Assembly: GCF_024139115.2 (NCBI RefSeq)
Contig: NC_085141.1
Coordinates: 30,953,242 to 31,017,241, forward strand
Reading direction: 5' to 3'
Length of the DNA: 64,000 nt
Origin: Armigeres subalbatus
Taxonomy: Eukaryota > Arthropoda > Insecta > Diptera > Culicidae
Position numbers and translations under genes: made by a program. The notes under the pieces were generated by a model. The model saw only the letters and a program-made list of their open reading frames with translations. It had not been told where the DNA came from and searched no databases. This document shows positions 48,701 through 54,700 of this stretch, piece by piece; position 1 is the stretch's first letter, and the number at the start of each line of letters is the position of its first letter.

Positions 48701-51700
48701 CTTGCAGCCCTCGGGATGGCGAAAGTTACGCAACATCGTACAGTGGACGCCGTTCTTCCAGACGTACAAAAAGCTCCGGTATCCGTGGGTCCAGCTAGCC
48801 GGTCACCAGGGCAACTTCAAGGCAGGCCCGGACCAGGGCACGGTTCTGAAGAAACTGTGCCCCAAGGAGGAGAAATGCTTCAAGGTAGGTGTGAAAATAT
48901 GATCAGCCGTAACGAGTCGAAAAATTCTATTATTATTTGTCTTAATAGAGGTAAAAATTCTAAAAAATGCATTTTCCATGGTTTTTCTAATTTAAATTTA
49001 TTTCCAAAAACCTTTTCAAGTTTTCACTTCTAGTCACTAAAAGCCTCTTGCGGTTTTTAGGCCTAATATTTCATGTACGAAGCAAGAAGGACCTCAACGG
49101 CCTCGAGCATTTTTTTTCTAGCGACGAACTTGGAAAAGATTGATGCATCTTCGTACGATAGAACGTGATAAGTGTCTATGAAGAAAGATAGAATGGAAGA
49201 AACAGACATGCCTCCGGTTGAACCCAAAGTATTCTATGATATGAGGCAGAAATGTTATCCTTTATGTGTGGTCTCCAATGGTCAGAGGGAAATGCGATGA
49301 CACCAGCTCTCTGTGGGTGCGTGTGCACGCCACGAAAATCTGACCAGGAGAGGGTGACTCATGGCTTGCTGCTCAACGATTGACACGCTGATACAATAAT
49401 GTATAATCACACGGTGATTATTATTTATTATTTCTCCACTGGACTCGATCCTGGGCCAATCGCTTCCAGTCGCCCTGAACATTGAGCGCCCTCAGGTCCT
49501 CTTCAACTGCAAAAAGCCATCGTGTACGCGGCCTTCCACGAAGCCTGTGGCCTCTTCCGGGTTCTCTACTAAATATTATCTTCGCTTGACGTTCTTCCGG
49601 CATACGAACAACGTGACCAGCCCACCGTAGTCTGCCGTGTTGAATAAGCTTAATAATATCCAGCCCTTTATACACCTGGTACAATTCGTGATTCATGCGG
49701 CGCCGCCAGATACCGTTCTCCTGTTTACCGCCGAGTATTGTTCGCAGCACCTTACGCTCAAACACTCCGAGAGCTCTCTGATCAGCCTCCTTTAACGTCC
49801 ATGTCTCATGGCCGTATAAAGCCACCGGAAGAATCAGAGTAGTATACAGCGCGAGTTTTGTTTTCGTTTGCAGACTACGGGACTTAAGCTGGTTACGAAG
49901 TCCGTAATAAGCCCTATTTGCAGCTGCAATACGCCTTTTCACCTCGCGGGTAACATCATTATCGCACGTCACTAATGTTCCAAGATACACAAATTCTTCT
50001 ACCACTTCAAAATTTTCACCATCAAGCACCATTTCGCTACCACCACCACTAATGAACGTTGATTGCCAGCGACCATATACTTCGTTTTGCTGGAATTGAT
50101 CGTGAGTTCAATCCTCGCTGTCTCCCTCTTAAAAGGCACAAAAGCCTCTTCCACGGCACGGCGATCAATCCTGATAATATCGATATCGTCCGCAAATCCC
50201 AGGAGCATATGCGATTTTGTGATAATGGTACCGCTTCTTTGCACACCAGCTCTCCTAATCGCTTCCTCGAGCGCTATATTGAACAGTAGATTCGAGAGTG
50301 CATCACCCTGCTTTAATCCATCTAAGGTAACAAATGACGTCGATATTTCATCCGCAACCCTTAAGCCCCAAACGCAATACAACGGAACGGCGACGGAAAC
50401 GGAAAATTTGACAGTTAGCCCATATATTTTCTGTCAAATTTGCCGTTTCCGTCGCCGTTCCGTTGTATTGCGTTTGGGGCTTTACACTTGATTTCAATCC
50501 GTCCAACGTTATATGAATCGATTAATTCCTTTGAAAACTGAACTCAAAAATAAACTTGTCTTAATATCGTGGTAATTAACCACAGAACAACTATATGTCA
50601 AATTAAATTGCTACCTAGTGTTATGATATTATAAATTGCAGCAATAATCTAAATATCTTATTTCATCCATTTAATCCAACTCTCAGCCTCGTGCATAGTG
50701 ACACCATCAAGCTGACCTTCAACATATCGGGGGACGGGTCATTTGACCGAAACCCATTCGGCCGAAAGCCATTTTGCCGAATGCCACTTGCCGAAAGTTG
50801 TTTGGCCGAATATACCATTTGGACGAACAGACCATTAGGCCGAAAGTCATTTGGCCGAAAGGGCCGTTTGGTCAAAAAGGTCGTTTGGTCGAAAGGGTCA
50901 TTAGGCCGAAAGTTATTTGGCCGAATGGGTCATTTGGCCGAAAGTGTCATTTGGCCAAGAGGGTCATTTGGCCGAACAGACCATTAGGCCGAAAGTCATT
51001 TGGCTGAATGGGTCATTTGGCCGAAAGGGTCATTTGGCTGAATAGGACATTTGGCTGAAAGGGTCATTTGGCCGAAAGGGTCATTTGGCTGAATAGGACA
51101 TTTGGCCGAAAGGGTCATTTGGCCGAATAGCTCATTTGAAAAGTGAGATATTGGGAATGAGATGAGAGACGTCTCACTTCTCACTCTTCATTTTTCTTTA
51201 CTTACTGTAAAAAGAAGTGAGACGTCTCACTTCTCACTTCTCATTTCTCACTTCTCGCTCTTAAAAGTGAGTAGGGAGATGTCTCACTCCCCACTTCGCA
51301 CTACTCACTTTTCACAGTGAGAAGTGACAAATGAGAAAAGAGAAGTGAGACGTCTCACTTCTAACTCTTCATTTTTCTCTTCTCACTGTAAAAAGTGAAT
51401 GAAAAATGAAGAGTGAGAAGTGAGACGTCTCACTTCTCACTCCTCATTTCTCACTTTTCACTGTGAAAAGTGAGTAGTCCGAAGTGGGTAGTTTGACGTT
51501 TCACTACTCATTTCGCGCTTCTCACTCTGTAACAAGAGAAGAGAAGAGAAAATAAAGAGTGAGAAGTGAGATGTCTTTCTTATAATTCCCAATTACTCAC
51601 TTTTCGAATGAACTATTCGGCTAAATGACCTATTCGGCCAAATAACCCTTTAAGCCAAATGATCCTTCCGACCAAATGACCCTTTCGACCAAATGACCCT

Positions 51701-54700
51701 TTTGGCCTAATGACCCGTTCGGTCAAATGACCCTTTCGGTCGAATGACCCTTTCGGCCAAATGACCCTTTCGGCTAAATGATCCTTTCGGCTAAATGACC
51801 CTTTCGGCTAAATTACCATTTTGGCTAAATGACCCATTCCGCCAAACGACCCTTTCGGCCAAACGACCATTTCGGTCAAATGACCCTTTCGGCCAATTGA
51901 CTTTTTCGGTCAAATGACCGTTTCGGCCAAATCACCCTTTCGGCCCAATGACCCTTTCGGCCAAACGACCCTTTCGGCCAAATGACCCATTCGGCTAAAC
52001 GACCCTTTCGGCCAGATGGTTTTCGGCCGAATGGGTTTCGGCCAAATGACCCTTCTCCTCGATATTATACTTAGCCACAATAATAGCTTTGTAAAAGCTG
52101 GCAACGTTTTTTTCAAATTCGTGGATTTCGGATCTCTGATCCAACGGGTAATTCCGCTACGACTACTAAGTCAGTAAATTCCAAAATTAACATCAAAATA
52201 ATATTTTTTGCCCTCCTGTCAACTTTGTAGCATACGATAGTTTTTCATATCTCTCATATTTCGTTAGAACTAGCTTAAATAGCTCTCATGTACACTAAAG
52301 CCGCCAAGTGTATAAATCTCTACAGTCTCTCAGGCGCGCTTGTATGGTATTTAAAACCACAAACCTTCCAGACGCACTTTGTGATTTTCCAAACCACAAT
52401 CCTTATTCCAGCGGTCGTCCCAACGCGCTTTATGGTTTTTCAAACCACAATTCATTTCATTCATTCCAGATGGGTTTCGGCCAAATGACCCTTCCCCTCG
52501 ATATTATACTTAAATGTAAGACTTATGATAACTATTTCTATTAGCCACAATAATAGCTTTCAGCGGTCTTCCAAACGCGCTTTGTGATATTCCAAACCAC
52601 AATCCATTTTCCAACGGTCTTCCAGACGCGCTTTGTGATTTTGCAATTCACAATCCTTCTTCCAGCGTTCGTCCCGACCACAATCCTTCTTCTATCGGTA
52701 TTCCAGACGCGCTTTGAGATCCATTTTCCAGCAGTCTTCCAGACACGCTTCTTAACGAACGTTGGAAAATATCTTAGCTGTGTATATGCACAGCACATGT
52801 TTCGAAGTGGACAAATTGATATGAAATTTGCGAAAAAGGAGGTTGAAGGTTCGAGTCCCTCCAAGACACGCGGATTCTTTTTCGCGAATTTCATATTAAT
52901 TTGTCCATTTCGAAACATGTGCTGTGCATATGCACAGCCAGGATATTTATTTGAAAAAAGGTTTTCGTACGGCCGAGTTGCCGAATAATATGCAATTAAT
53001 TGTAAATATTGGAAGCTGAATAAAGTCTTACTACATTGAAAATGGGCTTCTTCAGCTAAAAACTAGCTGTTTGTTGGGTTTGTGATTATCTAAACCACAA
53101 TCCATTTTACAACGGTCTTCCAGGCGCGCTTTGAAATTTTCCGAACCACAATCCATTTTCCAGCAGTCTTCCAGACACGCTTTGTGATTTTCCTAACCAC
53201 AATCCATTTTCCAGCGGTTTTCCAGACGCGCTTTGTGATTTTCTAATTCACAATTCTTCTTCCAGTGTTCGTCCCGACCACAATCCTTCCAACGGTATTC
53301 CAGACGCGCTTTGAGATTCATTTTCCAGCGGTCTTCCAGACGCGCTTTGTGATTTTCCAAACCACAATCCATTTTCCAACGGTCTTCTAGACGCGCTTTG
53401 TAATTTTCCCAACCACAAACCCTTTTCCAGCTATCGTCCCAACGTGCTTTGTGATTTTTCAAACCATGATCCATTTTCTAACGGTCTTCCAGGTGCGCTA
53501 TGTGATTTTCCAAACCACATTTACTCAGCGGTCTTCTAGACACGCTTTGTGGCAATACAAACCATCTAACCTTACGATTAAATATTATAACATATTGAGC
53601 ACATTAACCACTTGAATTTAACTCACCTTTTGAAATTAATAAATCAGCGTCAGGTTACAAAAAATAACCTGGCAGGATCGGCAAACTGTGTAGCCTATAA
53701 AATGGCCTGAGCGAAATGCGATGACTGCCAGCTCTCTGTGGGTACGTGTGCAGCCACGAAAAGTCAAAAGAGGGTGAGTCATGGCTTGCTGCTCACTGAT
53801 TGACACGCTAAGGGATGGATGTATAACCACACGCTGATGGTTATTTACTCAAAACTTACACTTTATACCACCTAATGAGTCATTGCATTTTTGAAAATCT
53901 CATATGTTTGTTTTTGAGAGAATTTTGGATTTTTTTTAATGATTTATGTTTTCGACTTTAGTTAAAGGCTTCAAAAAATATGGTAAATAAGTTGAACTTA
54001 AGAAAGACACAGAATCGACTGAGACAATAAAACGATATATGTACCTTTTTTGACGGGAAAGGCCAATTGAAACTTCAAAGATTCCAGTGTTCTAAATATT
54101 TAGTGACGAATCTGTAATCTGTAATTAAATGGTTGGGAGAAAATGGTATTTCATGTCGAAAATTGAACCCCAGTTGGGAATTCGTGTCGTTGTGCTGTCT
54201 TACTGGGTCAAATTTTGTATCACTAAAACAAACAATCCTACTTACAAATTGTTATTCGTTCTTCCATTGCAGATCCTCATGAAAGACGTGCTCCGACCGT
54301 ATGTTCCCGAGTACAAGGGCCACGTGAACAGCGATGATGGTGAATGTATCCTTTTCTAAACTTCCGTTCATTCCACTTTGTATCATTTATACAACACTAT
54401 TATGGGGTTCGAAACATGCATGTGAAACCCCCTGGTGATTAACCCAAGCGATCGTTGTTGCTAATGATGATGATTCAATTAATTATTTATGACGTGAAAA
54501 ATGTTGCTGCTCGGTGATTGTATCGCATCCGCTCTGCTACTGTATAGGGGCAACTTTACTGCGTCGCCATTCCTCTGGGTGCCTGAATCTAGGGCTCTAG
54601 AACTCACTAGAGAACTGCTATTTTGTAATTGTTTTTGCGAAGCAAATAACAACAACACTCCTCCAGTGCATTCCGCCCGACATTATTCGCAAGCCTAAGT

